Below are positions 52,543 through 60,148 of a DNA stretch of 64,000 nt, piece after piece. The DNA is taken from NCBI GenBank assembly GCA_946479515.1, contig CAMLGF010000007.1, positions 1 to 64,000 on the forward strand. Direction: 5' to 3'. Made by a program: the position numbers and the translations under genes. Each line of letters begins with the position of its first letter. Within the stretch, counting starts at the first letter, position 1. Under the pieces are notes generated by a model. It worked only from the letters and a program-made list of their open reading frames with translations. It was not told the DNA's origin and made no database searches. The DNA is from an uncultured Pseudomonadota bacterium (GTDB taxonomy: Bacteria; Pseudomonadota; Gammaproteobacteria; Steroidobacterales; Steroidobacteraceae).

Positions 52543-55098
52543 TCACGCCACCTGTCCCGAGGCACGGAACTCGCCCTTGCGCGCGCTCTCGTCCGACACC
52601 TCGGGCACGGCCTGCGCGCCGAGCTCGGCGGTGTCGAAGTCGTCCACGCTGATGATCTCCATGACCTTGCGGTCGTAGTCGCGCAGCAACGCGGCCTCGG
52701 TGTCGGAGATGATGCCGGCGGCATGCGCCTGCGCGATCTGGCCGGGCACGTCGAGCGCGGTGACCTTGCCGGTCTTCACGCCGTCGACACGGATACGCTT
52801 CTCGATGGGTTCGGCGGTCTGCGCCATGACCAGCGCCTCCTGCAGCAGTCCGAGCGAGTTGCCCGGCTCGAGCGTGCGGTACACGAAGCGGCAGACGCGA
52901 TCGCGCACCTCGCTGGGAGCGAGCACGGCTTCGGCGAGCCGGCGGCCGAGGCGGTCGCTGGGCGCGGAGTAGGCGCGCCCGCCCGGGAAGATCAGCGCGC
53001 GCATCACCCAGCCGAGGAAGCGGTTGGGAAAATTCCGCAGGAAGTCGTGCAGCTGCTCCTGGGCCTTGTAGAGCTGGTTGCGGCAGGCCCACTCGACCAC
53101 CGGCAGGTCGTCGGCGGGGCGGCCCTGGTTCTCATGGTGCTTGAGCACCATGGACGCCAGGTACATGGCGGACAGCACGTCGCCGAGACGGGCCGAGAGG
53201 TTCTCCTTCTTCTTCAGGTAGCCGCCGAGCGTCAGCATGGCCACGTCGACGGCGAACGCGAAGGAGGCGCTGAATCGCACGATGTGCTGGTAGTAGCGAC
53301 GTGTGTCGCCCACCTCGGGCACGTGCGTGAAGCGCGCGTGCGTCAACGCCATCACGAAGGAGCGCACCGCGTTGCTGATGGTGAAGCCGATGTGTCCGAA
53401 CAGCGCGCGATCGAACTCGTCCACGTTCTTGGCGCGCGCGGAGTTCATTTCCTTGAGCACGAAGGGATGGCAGCGCACCGCGCCCTGGCCGAAGATGATG
53501 AGCGAGCGCGTCAGGATGTTGGCCCCTTCCACCGTGATGGCCACGGGTACCACCTGGTAGTTGCGGCCGAGATAATTGCGCGGTCCGAGCTGGATGCCCT
53601 TGCCGCCGTGCACGTCCATGGCGTCGTTGGCGACCTGCCGTCCCATTTCGGTGACGTGGTACTTGAGCATGGCCGAGGGCACCGACGGCTTCTCACCGCC
53701 GTCGATGGCGCCCGCCGTCACGGAACGCGCCGCGTCCATGGTGTAGGTGTAGCCCACCATGCGCGCGAGCACGGCCTCGACGCCCTCGAACTTGCCGACC
53801 GGCATGTTGAACTGGCGGCGGACGCGCGTGTACGCGCCCGAGGCGAACACGCCCGCTTTCGCGCCACCGGTGGCGTTCGACGGCAGCGAAATGCACCGGC
53901 CCACCGACAGCTGTTCCACCAGCATGCGCCAGCCCTGTCCGGCCATCTTCGGTCCGCCGATGATGGTGTCGATCGGCACGAACACGTCCTTGCCGGACAG
54001 CGGACCGTTCTGGAACGGCACGTTCAGCGGGAAGTGGCGGCGGCCGATCTGCAGGCCCGGCGTGCCGCGCGGAATCAGCGCGCAGGTGATGCCGTAATCC
54101 ACCTTGTCGGCACCCAACAACTTGTCGGGGTCGTACAGCCGGAACGCGAGGCCCACCACGGTCGCGATAGGCGCGAGCGTGATGTAGCGCTTGGAGAAGT
54201 TGAGCCGGAGGCCGAGTACCTCGCGGCCTTCCCACTGCCCGCGGCAGACCACGCCGGTGTCGGGCAGCGACGCGGCATCGGACCCGGCGCGCGGATGCGT
54301 GAGCGCGAAGCACGGCACCTCTTCGCCCCGCGCCAGGCGCGGCAGATAGTGGTTCTTCTGTTCCTCGGTACCGTAGTGATTCAGCAGCTCGGCGGGACCC
54401 AGCGAATTCGGCACCGCCGTGGTGGCGGCGAGCAGACCCGAGCGGCTGGCCAGCTTCACGAGCACGCAGGAATGCGCGTAGGCCGAGAATTCGAGACCGC
54501 CGTACTTCTTCGGGATGATCATGGCGAAGAAGCCCTTGGACTTGAGGAAGTCCCACACGTGGCGGGGCATGTCGCCGCGCTGGTGGGTGACCTCCCAGTC
54601 GTCGTACATGCGGCACAGCTCTTCGCAGGGACCGTCCAGGAAAGCCTGCTCTTCGGCCGTGAGCTGCGGCGGCTTCGCGGCCAGCAGCTTCTCGAATTGC
54701 GGCTTGCCGGTGAACAGCTCACCGTCCCACCACACCGTGCCGGCTTCCAGCGCTTCCTTCTCGGTCTGCGACATGGTGGGCAGCAGGCGCATGTATGTCT
54801 TCATGAACGGGCGCGTGATCAGCGCCTTGCGCAGCGGCCGCAGATTGAACAGCCAGAGCGCCGCCAACAGCACCCACAGGAAGCCTTTCCAGATGCCCGT
54901 GGGCGCCCAGTCCCACGGATTCCAGGTGTAACCGGCGAGCAGCAGAGTGAACACCACGGTGAACGCGATCAGCGGCAAGCGCTTGTACGCCATGAACACG
55001 ACCGCGCCGATGAACAGCAGCGTGAAGACGGTGCCGACCTTGGCTACGTAGGCAGCGCCGGCGATCAGGGAAAGGATGACCAGGATTGCGCCGAGCAT
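52543..55098 (-). CDS. fadE: Membrane-anchored acyl-CoA dehydrogenase FadE
   Basis: First oxidative step of fatty acid beta-oxidation (acyl-CoA to trans-2-enoyl-CoA). The 851-residue length and the N-terminal hydrophobic segments (about 1-85, AILVILSLIAGAAYVAKVGT) match the FadE type, longer than soluble acyl-CoA dehydrogenases. Visible are AMIIPKKYGGLEFSAYAHS, then CFALTHPRAGSDAASLPDTG and GGKGIQLGPRNYLGRNYQVV. The C-terminal FadE-specific domain reads AYSAPSDRLGRRLAEAVLAP. GAGGGG precedes the ATG at 55098. The DUF3667 gene follows at once. No FadR-type operator was identified. Confidence 0.95.
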   Translation of the reverse strand: MLGAILVILSLIAGAAYVAKVGTVFTLLFIGAVVFMAYKRLPLIAFTVVFTLLLAGYTWNPWDWAPTGIWKGFLWVLLAALWLFNLRPLRKALITRPFMKTYMRLLPTMSQTEKEALEAGTVWWDGELFTGKPQFEKLLAAKPPQLTAEEQAFLDGPCEELCRMYDDWEVTHQRGDMPRHVWDFLKSKGFFAMIIPKKYGGLEFSAYAHSCVLVKLASRSGLLAATTAVPNSLGPAELLNHYGTEEQKNHYLPRLARGEEVPCFALTHPRAGSDAASLPDTGVVCRGQWEGREVLGLRLNFSKRYITLAPIATVVGLAFRLYDPDKLLGADKVDYGITCALIPRGTPGLQIGRRHFPLNVPFQNGPLSGKDVFVPIDTIIGGPKMAGQGWRMLVEQLSVGRCISLPSNATGGAKAGVFASGAYTRVRRQFNMPVGKFEGVEAVLARMVGYTYTMDAARSVTAGAIDGGEKPSVPSAMLKYHVTEMGRQVANDAMDVHGGKGIQLGPRNYLGRNYQVVPVAITVEGANILTRSLIIFGQGAVRCHPFVLKEMNSARAKNVDEFDRALFGHIGFTISNAVRSFVMALTHARFTHVPEVGDTRRYYQHIVRFSASFAFAVDVAMLTLGGYLKKKENLSARLGDVLSAMYLASMVLKHHENQGRPADDLPVVEWACRNQLYKAQEQLHDFLRNFPNRFLGWVMRALIFPGGRAYSAPSDRLGRRLAEAVLAPSEVRDRVCRFVYRTLEPGNSLGLLQEALVMAQTAEPIEKRIRVDGVKTGKVTALDVPGQIAQAHAAGIISDTEAALLRDYDRKVMEIISVDDFDTAELGAQAVPEVSDESARKGEFRASGQVA

Positions 55099-55197
55099 AA
55101 AAAGCCCCTCGATTCGCTTTGGGAAACTATAGCCATTTCTCCGCGTGCAAGTCGCCTGACAGACTGTCTACGGCCGGCGCTCGCGGGTGCGTCGCGC

Positions 55198-55226
55198 TTG
55201 GGTTCCCGCTCGCGAGGCCTGACAAT
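55198..55226 (+). promoter_or_regulatory. candidate sigma70 promoter of methyltransferase gene
   Basis: TTGGGT at 55198-55203 and GACAAT at 55221-55226 are spaced by 17 bases, the optimum. Transcription would begin at about the GTG start at 55233, giving a leaderless mRNA. It is the best-formed example of this arrangement in the window. Confidence 0.45.
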
Positions 55227-55232
55227 GGCGGC

Positions 55233-55976
55233 GTGAGCAATGCCGCGCTGTTTTCCACCGTCGCGCGTGAGTACGCAAATTTTCGCCCGGGATATCCACC
55301 CGAATTGTTCGCATGGCTCGCGCGCGCCGTTGCGTCGCGCCGCGCCGCGTGGGATTGCGGCTGCGGCAGCGGGCAGGCGAGCACCGCCCTGGCCGACATC
55401 TTCGACGCAGTGATCGCCACCGACGTGGCGCCCGAGCAGATCGCCGCCGCGAGGCCGCACGCTCGGGTGCGGTACGCGGTCGCGGCCGCCGAACAGTCCG
55501 GCCTGCCGGACGCGTCGGTCGACCTGGTCACGGTCGCGCAGGCCTTGCACTGGTTCGAGGTCGAGGCGTTCTATGCCGAGGCACGCCGCGTCGCGCGCCC
55601 GGGGGCTCTGCTCGCGGTGTGGACCTATCCGCGGCCCGAGTTCCTCGATCCGAAGCTCGATCGCGTGTTCTTGAATTTCTATGCCGACGTCGTGGGACCG
55701 TACTGGCCGCCCGAACGGCGGCACGTCGAGGCGCACTATCGATCGCTGCCGTTTCCGAACGGCGAGATCGATCACCCGCCGTTCGCGCTCGAGCTCAGCT
55801 GGAATTTCGAGCAGGTGATCGGCTACGCCAGCAGCTGGTCGGCCACGGCGCAGTTTCGCAAGCAAAGGGGCACGGATCCCGTGCCCCTGTTGCGTGATTC
55901 GCTGGCGCCGGTCTGGCCTGGCGGCAACGCCGTGCTGCGCATGCCGCTGGTATTGAGGGCCGCGCGGCTCGGGTAG
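55233..55976 (+). CDS. class I SAM-dependent methyltransferase
   Basis: A 247-residue methyltransferase of the Methyltransf_11 type. The GTG at 55233 gives the family start SNAALFSTVAREYANFRPGY. Motif I is AWDCGCGSGQASTALAD, the acidic loop follows in VIATDVAPEQIAAA, and VDLVTVAQALHWFEVEAFY and ARRVARPGALLAVWTY are the later motifs. TTGGGT (55198-55203), a 17-base spacer and GACAAT (55221-55226) form a promoter ending 6 bases before the GTG, with no Shine-Dalgarno sequence. Substrate unknown. It is divergent from fadE and convergent with mdh. Confidence 0.85.
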   Translation: MSNAALFSTVAREYANFRPGYPPELFAWLARAVASRRAAWDCGCGSGQASTALADIFDAVIATDVAPEQIAAARPHARVRYAVAAAEQSGLPDASVDLVTVAQALHWFEVEAFYAEARRVARPGALLAVWTYPRPEFLDPKLDRVFLNFYADVVGPYWPPERRHVEAHYRSLPFPNGEIDHPPFALELSWNFEQVIGYASSWSATAQFRKQRGTDPVPLLRDSLAPVWPGGNAVLRMPLVLRAARLG

Positions 55977-55990
55977 TCAGGCCGCCTTGG

Positions 55991-56968
55991 TCAGATCAGG
56001 TCCTTGACGCCATCGCGCTCCTCGCGCAGTTCCTTGTCCGTCGCGTCCATGCGCTTGCGGGAGAATTCATCGATGGGCAGTCCCTGCACGACCTGGTAGT
56101 CGCCGCCCGAGCAGGTGACCGGGTAGGAATAAACCACGCCTTCGCCGATGCCGTAGCTGCCATCGGCGGGCACCGCCATGCTGATGAAATTGCCCGCCGC
56201 GGTGCCGAGGTGCCAATCGCGCATGTGGTCGATGGCCGCGGAAGCCGCGGAGGCCGCCGAGGAAGCGCCGCGTGCCTTGATGATGGCCGCGCCGCGCTGC
56301 TGCACCGTGGGGATGAACGTCTCCTCGTACCACTTGCGATCCACCAGTGAATGGGCGGCTTTGCCATCCACGGTGCAGAAATTGAGGTCCGGGTACTGGG
56401 TGCTGGAGTGGTTGCCCCAGATCAGCATCTTCTGGATCCGGGTGACGTGATTGCCGGTCTTTTCGGCGAGCTGCGAGACCGCACGATTGTGATCCAGGCG
56501 CGTCATGGCGGTGAAATTGCGCGGGTTCAGGTCTTTCGCGTTGGCGCGCGCGATCATGGCATTGGTGTTCGCCGGGTTGCCCACCACCAGCACGCGGATG
56601 TTGCGGTCCGCCACCTCGTTCATGGCCTTGCCCTGGGCCGAGAAGATCTGTGCGTTGGCCATCAACAGGTCCTTGCGCTCCATGCCCGGGCCGCGCGGCC
56701 GCGCGCCCACGAGCAACGCCGCGTGGCAATCCCTGAACGCCACGCGCGCATCGTCGGTGGCCACGATCTTGTTGAGCGTGGGGAAGGCGCAGTCATTCAG
56801 CTCCATCACCACGCCCGCCAGTTGCGGCAGCGCCGGCGTGACCTCGAGCAGGTGCAGGTTGACCGGTGTATCGGCGCCCAGCATCTGTCCGGAAGCGACG
56901 CGGAAGGCCAGGGCATAGCCGATCTGACCGGCCGCACCAGTGATGGCGACATTGACTGCGGGTTTCAT
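55991..56968 (-). CDS. mdh: Malate dehydrogenase (NAD, cytosolic-type)
   Basis: TCA-cycle enzyme interconverting malate and oxaloacetate. It is 325 residues from the ATG at 56968 ([20 protein letters not shown]); a longer frame to 57007 has no homology. The NAD loop is TGAAGQIG, the mobile loop with substrate-binding Arg is [16 protein letters not shown], and [18 protein letters not shown] and the catalytic His in [12 protein letters not shown] are present. This is the larger, eukaryote-cytosolic-like MDH type found in Xanthomonadales and Actinobacteria, not the E. coli type. It follows the anti-sigma-like gene by 73 bases. Confidence 0.96.
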   Translation of the reverse strand: MKPAVNVAITGAAGQIGYALAFRVASGQMLGADTPVNLHLLEVTPALPQLAGVVMELNDCAFPTLNKIVATDDARVAFRDCHAALLVGARPRGPGMERKDLLMANAQIFSAQGKAMNEVADRNIRVLVVGNPANTNAMIARANAKDLNPRNFTAMTRLDHNRAVSQLAEKTGNHVTRIQKMLIWGNHSSTQYPDLNFCTVDGKAAHSLVDRKWYEETFIPTVQQRGAAIIKARGASSAASAASAAIDHMRDWHLGTAAGNFISMAVPADGSYGIGEGVVYSYPVTCSGGDYQVVQGLPIDEFSRKRMDATDKELREERDGVKDLI

Positions 56969-57041
56969 CGAACGGAACTCCGAAGAGGCGGAAAAACGGG
57001 CCGGCATTCTAGCAGCGGCCCTGATCTGGCGCCCTGCGGGC

Positions 57042-57629
57042 TCAGCGATCCGGGGACGTGGCCATGGCGCGGAACCGGCGCTCGAATTCCGCCTGCTCCG
57101 CGTCGGCCCGCGCCTGCTCGCCGTTGGCGCGCAGACGTTCGATCTCGGCCTGCCAGGCAGCGGCGTCGCGGCGCCACGCCGGACCCTCGCCCGACGTCGG
57201 GGCGCCGCCCCGCGCCGTCATGGGTTCGCGCGGCGCCGGTGAGGCGAGATCCACGACCACGGCGCCATCCGCCGGCACCTCGGCCGCGGGAGCGGTCGCG
57301 GCCGGCGCGGCCGGCGCGGGCGGCGGTGGATAGGCCCGCCGTTCCGCGATGCTTTCCACCTTGACTTCGGGTATCCGCTCCACCGGCCCCCGGCCGGTCT
57401 TCAGTATCAGCGACAGGCCGAGCAGCAGCGTCGCGGCGACCGCCACGGGCGCGGCCCAGCCCGGCATGTGGAACAAGCGCATCGGGCGTTCACCTTCGAT
57501 GGCTTCGCGCGCCTGGCGCAGCACCAGGCGGTCGAGCTCGGCCGGCGGCTCGAGGCCGTCATCCGCGTCGCCGCGGAACAGCCGCCGCCGCCGCTGCAGG
57601 AAATCGTCGAATTCGGGGTCACCGCTCAC
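57042..57629 (-). CDS. anti-sigma-factor-like membrane protein
   Basis: A 195-residue protein with a cytoplasmic N-terminus (about 1-55, [17 protein letters not shown]), one membrane helix (about 58-78, [19 protein letters not shown]) and a Pro/Ala-rich then charged, coiled C-terminus ([20 protein letters not shown]). Its GTG overlaps the stop of the ECF sigma gene (GTGA, 57626-57629), the usual link between a sigma factor and its antagonist. I see no zinc-binding ZAS motif (HxxxCxxC), so anti-sigma function rests on context and topology alone. It may also sense envelope state. Confidence 0.65.
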   Translation of the reverse strand: MSGDPEFDDFLQRRRRLFRGDADDGLEPPAELDRLVLRQAREAIEGERPMRLFHMPGWAAPVAVAATLLLGLSLILKTGRGPVERIPEVKVESIAERRAYPPPPAPAAPAATAPAAEVPADGAVVVDLASPAPREPMTARGGAPTSGEGPAWRRDAAAWQAEIERLRANGEQARADAEQAEFERRFRAMATSPDR

Positions 57630-58261
57630 GGCGCCGTTTCCGTGGCGGCCAGGGCCGCCTTCAGCTTGTGGACCGCGTAGCGCAGGCGGCTCTTGGCCGT
57701 TTCGGCGCCCACACCGGTGATGCGCGCGATCTCCTCGAGCGAAAGCTCCGACTCCTCGTGCAGTAGATAGACATCGCGCTGCTCGGCAGGCAGCGAGGCG
57801 AGCGCGGCGCGGTAACGCCGCGTGTCCTCGCCGCGCTCCAGTTCGCGCTCGGGGCGCGACTCGTCCGCGGCCGGCAGCAGATCGGCGGCGTCGGCATCCT
57901 CCACTCCCAGCGACTGCGGCCGCGCACGCGTGCGGCGGCAATGATCGATGAAGCAGTTGTGGGCCAGCGTGAACAGGAACGTGCGGAATTTCGCCCGCGG
58001 CTCGTAGCGTGCGCGGTTGGTCACCACTCGGCTCCAGACTTCCTGGAACAGGTCGTTGGCCACTTCACCGTCGCGTGCCTGGCGCACCAGGTACCGATAC
58101 AGAGCGCCGCGATGGCGCGAGTACAGCGTCTCGAACGCACGTATCTCGCCGCGCGCATAGGCGAGCATCAGTTGCGCGTCTTCGTCCTCGCTCACGGCTT
58201 CGACTCTACGCGCGGAACGCCCGGCGTGTGCAGTCGAGGCTCGAGTAGTAAGACCGTCCAT
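57626..58261 (-). CDS. ECF-type RNA polymerase sigma factor
   Basis: A 211-residue extracytoplasmic-function sigma factor. Region 2 is EIRAFETLYSRHRGALYRYL with DLFQEVWSRVV, followed by FRTFLFTLAHNCFIDHCRR. The linker is acidic, and region 4 is LPAEQRDVYLLHEESELSLE with the helix-turn-helix ITGVGAETAKSRLRYAVHKL. The ATG at 58261 has CGGAG 5-6 bases upstream; GTG 58195 and ATG 58303 are alternatives, the latter overlapping the upstream small gene. The downstream membrane protein is its likely anti-sigma. I found no clear autoregulatory promoter. Confidence 0.88.
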   Translation of the reverse strand: MDGLTTRASTAHAGRSARRVEAVSEDEDAQLMLAYARGEIRAFETLYSRHRGALYRYLVRQARDGEVANDLFQEVWSRVVTNRARYEPRAKFRTFLFTLAHNCFIDHCRRTRARPQSLGVEDADAADLLPAADESRPERELERGEDTRRYRAALASLPAEQRDVYLLHEESELSLEEIARITGVGAETAKSRLRYAVHKLKAALAATETAP

Positions 58262-58290
58262 CGCGACTCCGAGCGGGAAGGCCGCCACGT

Positions 58291-58503
58291 TCACGGATGC
58301 CACACCTCGCTCCTGATATCTGCAGGCGTCAGGTAGGCCAGCATTTCTCGCTGTGGGGCAATGTGCAGCGGCTCGGTGGGGAACTGTGAGCAGCTGGTGA
58401 TCACCGCGTCGCGGTGCCGGGGAGCGTCCTGGGATATCCAGCTGGCGGCCAGGGCTCCGTGCGCCAGAACAATTCCCATTACAAACAGAAGCTTAGGTCC
58501 CAT
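58291..58503 (-). CDS. small secreted protein upstream of ECF sigma (70 aa)
   Basis: A 70-residue protein with a signal peptide (MGPKLLFVMGIVLAHGALAA, cleavage near ASWIS). The mature part has about 50 residues with one Cys and segments such as RDAVITSCSQFPTEPLHI and LAYLTPADIRSEVWHP. GGGAGG lies about 5 bases before the ATG at 58503. I do not recognise it. It directly precedes the ECF sigma gene (29-base gap) and is probably its operon partner, possibly a periplasmic input or a regulated product. Its 5' leader can form one of two overlapping hairpins (58534-58564). Confidence 0.6.
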   Translation of the reverse strand: MGPKLLFVMGIVLAHGALAASWISQDAPRHRDAVITSCSQFPTEPLHIAPQREMLAYLTPADIRSEVWHP

Positions 58504-58533
58504 GTCGCCTCCCGTTTCGGATTGCCCGCGTTT

Positions 58534-58564
58534 CCCGGTGCCTCAGGCACTGCAACGCACCGGG
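58534..58564. other. two mutually exclusive hairpins in the divergent promoter gap
   Basis: CCCGGTGC (58534-58541) can pair with GCACCGGG (58557-58564), or GTGCC (58538-58542) with GGCAC (58546-58550). The two share bases 58538-58541, so only one can form at a time. The element lies in the 5' leader of the minus-strand small secreted gene. On the plus strand the larger hairpin is followed by CAAATTTTT, like an intrinsic terminator. Its role is unknown. Confidence 0.4.
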
Positions 58565-58585
58565 CAAATTTTTCGGGTTAAGGAC

Positions 58586-58614
58586 TTGCTTCTGATCTAG
58601 TGTTGTAGTTATAT
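58586..58614 (+). promoter_or_regulatory. sigma70 promoter of the GntR/ABC operon
   Basis: TTGCTT (58586-58591) and TTATAT (58609-58614) with a 17-base spacer form a convincing promoter for the operon starting at 58682. The -10 hexamer lies inside the palindrome at 58600-58627, so a protein bound there should block RNA polymerase. Confidence 0.6.
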
Positions 58615-58627
58615 ATAACACCAACAC
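58600..58627. promoter_or_regulatory. 28-bp palindromic operator, likely for the GntR regulator
   Basis: GTGTTG (58600-58605) mirrors CAACAC (58622-58627), and the 12-bp core at 58608-58619 (GTTATATATAAC) is a perfect palindrome; 12 of 14 base pairs match over the full site. GT-rich left and AC-rich right arms around TATATA fit GntR-family (YtrA-type) operators. Its overlap with the -10 box implies autorepression by the regulator encoded at 58858. Confidence 0.6.
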
Positions 58628-58681
58628 GTAGGGCGAATTGCACAGTGCAGAGCGCCCCGAAAACCGACAAAGGAGACGGCC

Positions 58682-58843
58682 ATGTTGAAGATGAATCTCA
58701 AAGCGGTGGCGAGCGGCTTTGCCGCCCTGGCCCTGACGGTGGTGCTGAGCTGGACCTTCGTGGATGCCACCAGCATCGCCCGCGTGCACCGCGATGGCAG
58801 CCCCGGCCTGTTCGCCGCCGCGATCAGTGCCCTGGTGCGCTGA
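58682..58843 (+). CDS. small membrane protein leading the GntR/ABC operon (53 aa)
   Basis: A 53-residue protein, MLKMNLKAVASGFAALALTV, then VLSWTFVDATS and a short tail ending AAISALVR. One hydrophobic helix spans about residues 9-28, so it is a membrane peptide or an uncleaved signal-like protein. AAAGGAG, 6 bases before the ATG, is one of the strongest ribosome binding sites in the window, and the operator-promoter lies just upstream. It starts the operon with GntR (14 bases downstream) and the ABC exporter. Small ORFs at this position accompany YtrA-type systems in related bacteria as far as I recall; function unknown. Confidence 0.65.
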   Translation: MLKMNLKAVASGFAALALTVVLSWTFVDATSIARVHRDGSPGLFAAAISALVR

Positions 58844-58857
58844 GCTAGGGGCCGCAC

Positions 58858-59280
58858 ATGGACCCGCAATGGGACGACAGCCAGCCGATCTATCGGCAGC
58901 TGCGCGACCGGGTGGTGGCGATGATCCTCGAGGGTGTCCTCAAGGAAGGCGATCCGCTGCCCTCGGTCCGGGCCGTGGCGGCCGAATTCCGTCTCAATCC
59001 ACTCACCGTACTCAAGGGATACCAGCAGCTCGTGGATGAACAACTCGTCGAGAAGCGGCGTGGCCGCGGCATGTTCGTCAATGAAGGCGCGCGCCAGGCG
59101 CTCATGAAGGACGAACGCCAGTACTTCCTCGATACCGAGTGGCCCAAGGTATACGCGACCATCTCGCGACTGGGCCTCGGCGTCGAGGAGCTGATGAAAC
59201 GCGGCGCCCGCTCGGCGCCGATCACTCAGCCATTTCCGACCCGCAACACAACGGACAACGACGATGACAGCAGTAATTGA
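58858..59280 (+). CDS. GntR family (YtrA subfamily) transcriptional regulator
   Basis: A 140-residue repressor-type regulator. The winged helix-turn-helix (about 8-75) reads PIYRQLRDRVVAMILEGVLK, then LPSVRAVAAEFRLNPLTVLKGYQQL and KRRGRGMFV. The C-terminal part is only about 60 residues, the short dimerisation domain of the YtrA subfamily, which usually lacks a large ligand pocket and controls linked ABC transporters. The palindrome at 58600-58627 is its likely operator. The 3' end overlaps the ABC ATPase gene by 17 bases, implying translational coupling. Confidence 0.92.
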   Translation: MDPQWDDSQPIYRQLRDRVVAMILEGVLKEGDPLPSVRAVAAEFRLNPLTVLKGYQQLVDEQLVEKRRGRGMFVNEGARQALMKDERQYFLDTEWPKVYATISRLGLGVEELMKRGARSAPITQPFPTRNTTDNDDDSSN

Positions 59281-60148
59281 AGCGCGCGGCCTCGCCAAGA
59301 ACTACGGCTCGACGCAGGCGCTGCGCGGCATCGATCTCAACATCCAGGCCGGCAGGATCGTCGGTCTCATCGGCCCCAACGGCTCGGGCAAGACCACGGC
59401 CATCAAATCCATCCTGGGGCTGTCCTCGTTCGAGGGCTCGCTGCAGGTGCTCGGCCTGGATCCGCGCACCCACCGCGACGAGCTCATGAAAGAGGTGTGC
59501 TTCATCGCCGACGTGGCCGTGTTGCCGCGCTGGATCAAGGTCTCCCAGGCGGTCGATTTCGTCGCCGGCGTGCACCCGCGGTTCGATCGCGCGCGCGCCG
59601 AGGAATTCCTGGCAAAAACCGACATCAGGAAAGACAGCCGCGTGCGCCAGCTCTCCAAGGGCATGGTCACCCAGCTGCATCTCGCGCTGATCCTGGCCAT
59701 CGACGCCAGGCTGCTGGTGCTGGACGAACCCACTCTGGGCCTCGACCTGCTGTTCAGGCGTTCCTTCTACGACAGCTTGCTCAACGACTACATGAACAAG
59801 GAGCGCACCATACTGGTCACCACGCACCAGGTGGAGGAAATCGAAAACATTCTCACCGACGTGATCTTCATCGAACACGGGAAGATCCGGCTGGATGCCG
59901 CCATGGAGACGCTCGCCGAGAGATTCACGCAGGTCACGCCCGCGCCGGGCAACGTCGAGAAGGCGCGTGCGCTCGGGCCATTCTGGGAGCGCGAGATATT
60001 CGGGCGCAGCACCATGCTGTTCGACGGGAAGGACGCGGCGATGCTGGCGCAGCTGGGCGAGACCCGGGCGCCGTCGGTCGCCGACCTGTTCGTCGCCATG
60101 ATGCAGCCCATCAGCGCACCCGCCGCGTCCGCGAAGGAGGCCGCATGA
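59264..60148 (+). CDS. ABC transporter ATP-binding protein
   Basis: A 294-residue ATPase. Walker A is GPNGSGKTT (about residues 38-46), the signature is LSKGM (a variant of LSGGQ, within RQLSKGMVTQLHLALILA), Walker B is LLVLDEPTLGLDL, and the H-loop is VTTHQVEEIE. The C-terminal 70 residues are an accessory extension. It pairs with the single permease encoded next, whose ATG overlaps its stop. YtrA-linked exporters are associated with cell-envelope or antibiotic stress; the substrate here is unknown. Confidence 0.92.
   Translation: MTAVIEARGLAKNYGSTQALRGIDLNIQAGRIVGLIGPNGSGKTTAIKSILGLSSFEGSLQVLGLDPRTHRDELMKEVCFIADVAVLPRWIKVSQAVDFVAGVHPRFDRARAEEFLAKTDIRKDSRVRQLSKGMVTQLHLALILAIDARLLVLDEPTLGLDLLFRRSFYDSLLNDYMNKERTILVTTHQVEEIENILTDVIFIEHGKIRLDAAMETLAERFTQVTPAPGNVEKARALGPFWEREIFGRSTMLFDGKDAAMLAQLGETRAPSVADLFVAMMQPISAPAASAKEAA

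Noticed and set aside
52723..55236. 837-codon plus-strand frame opposite fadE
   Set aside because: Antisense shadow of fadE; composition dominated by Arg, Glu, His and Val without motifs.
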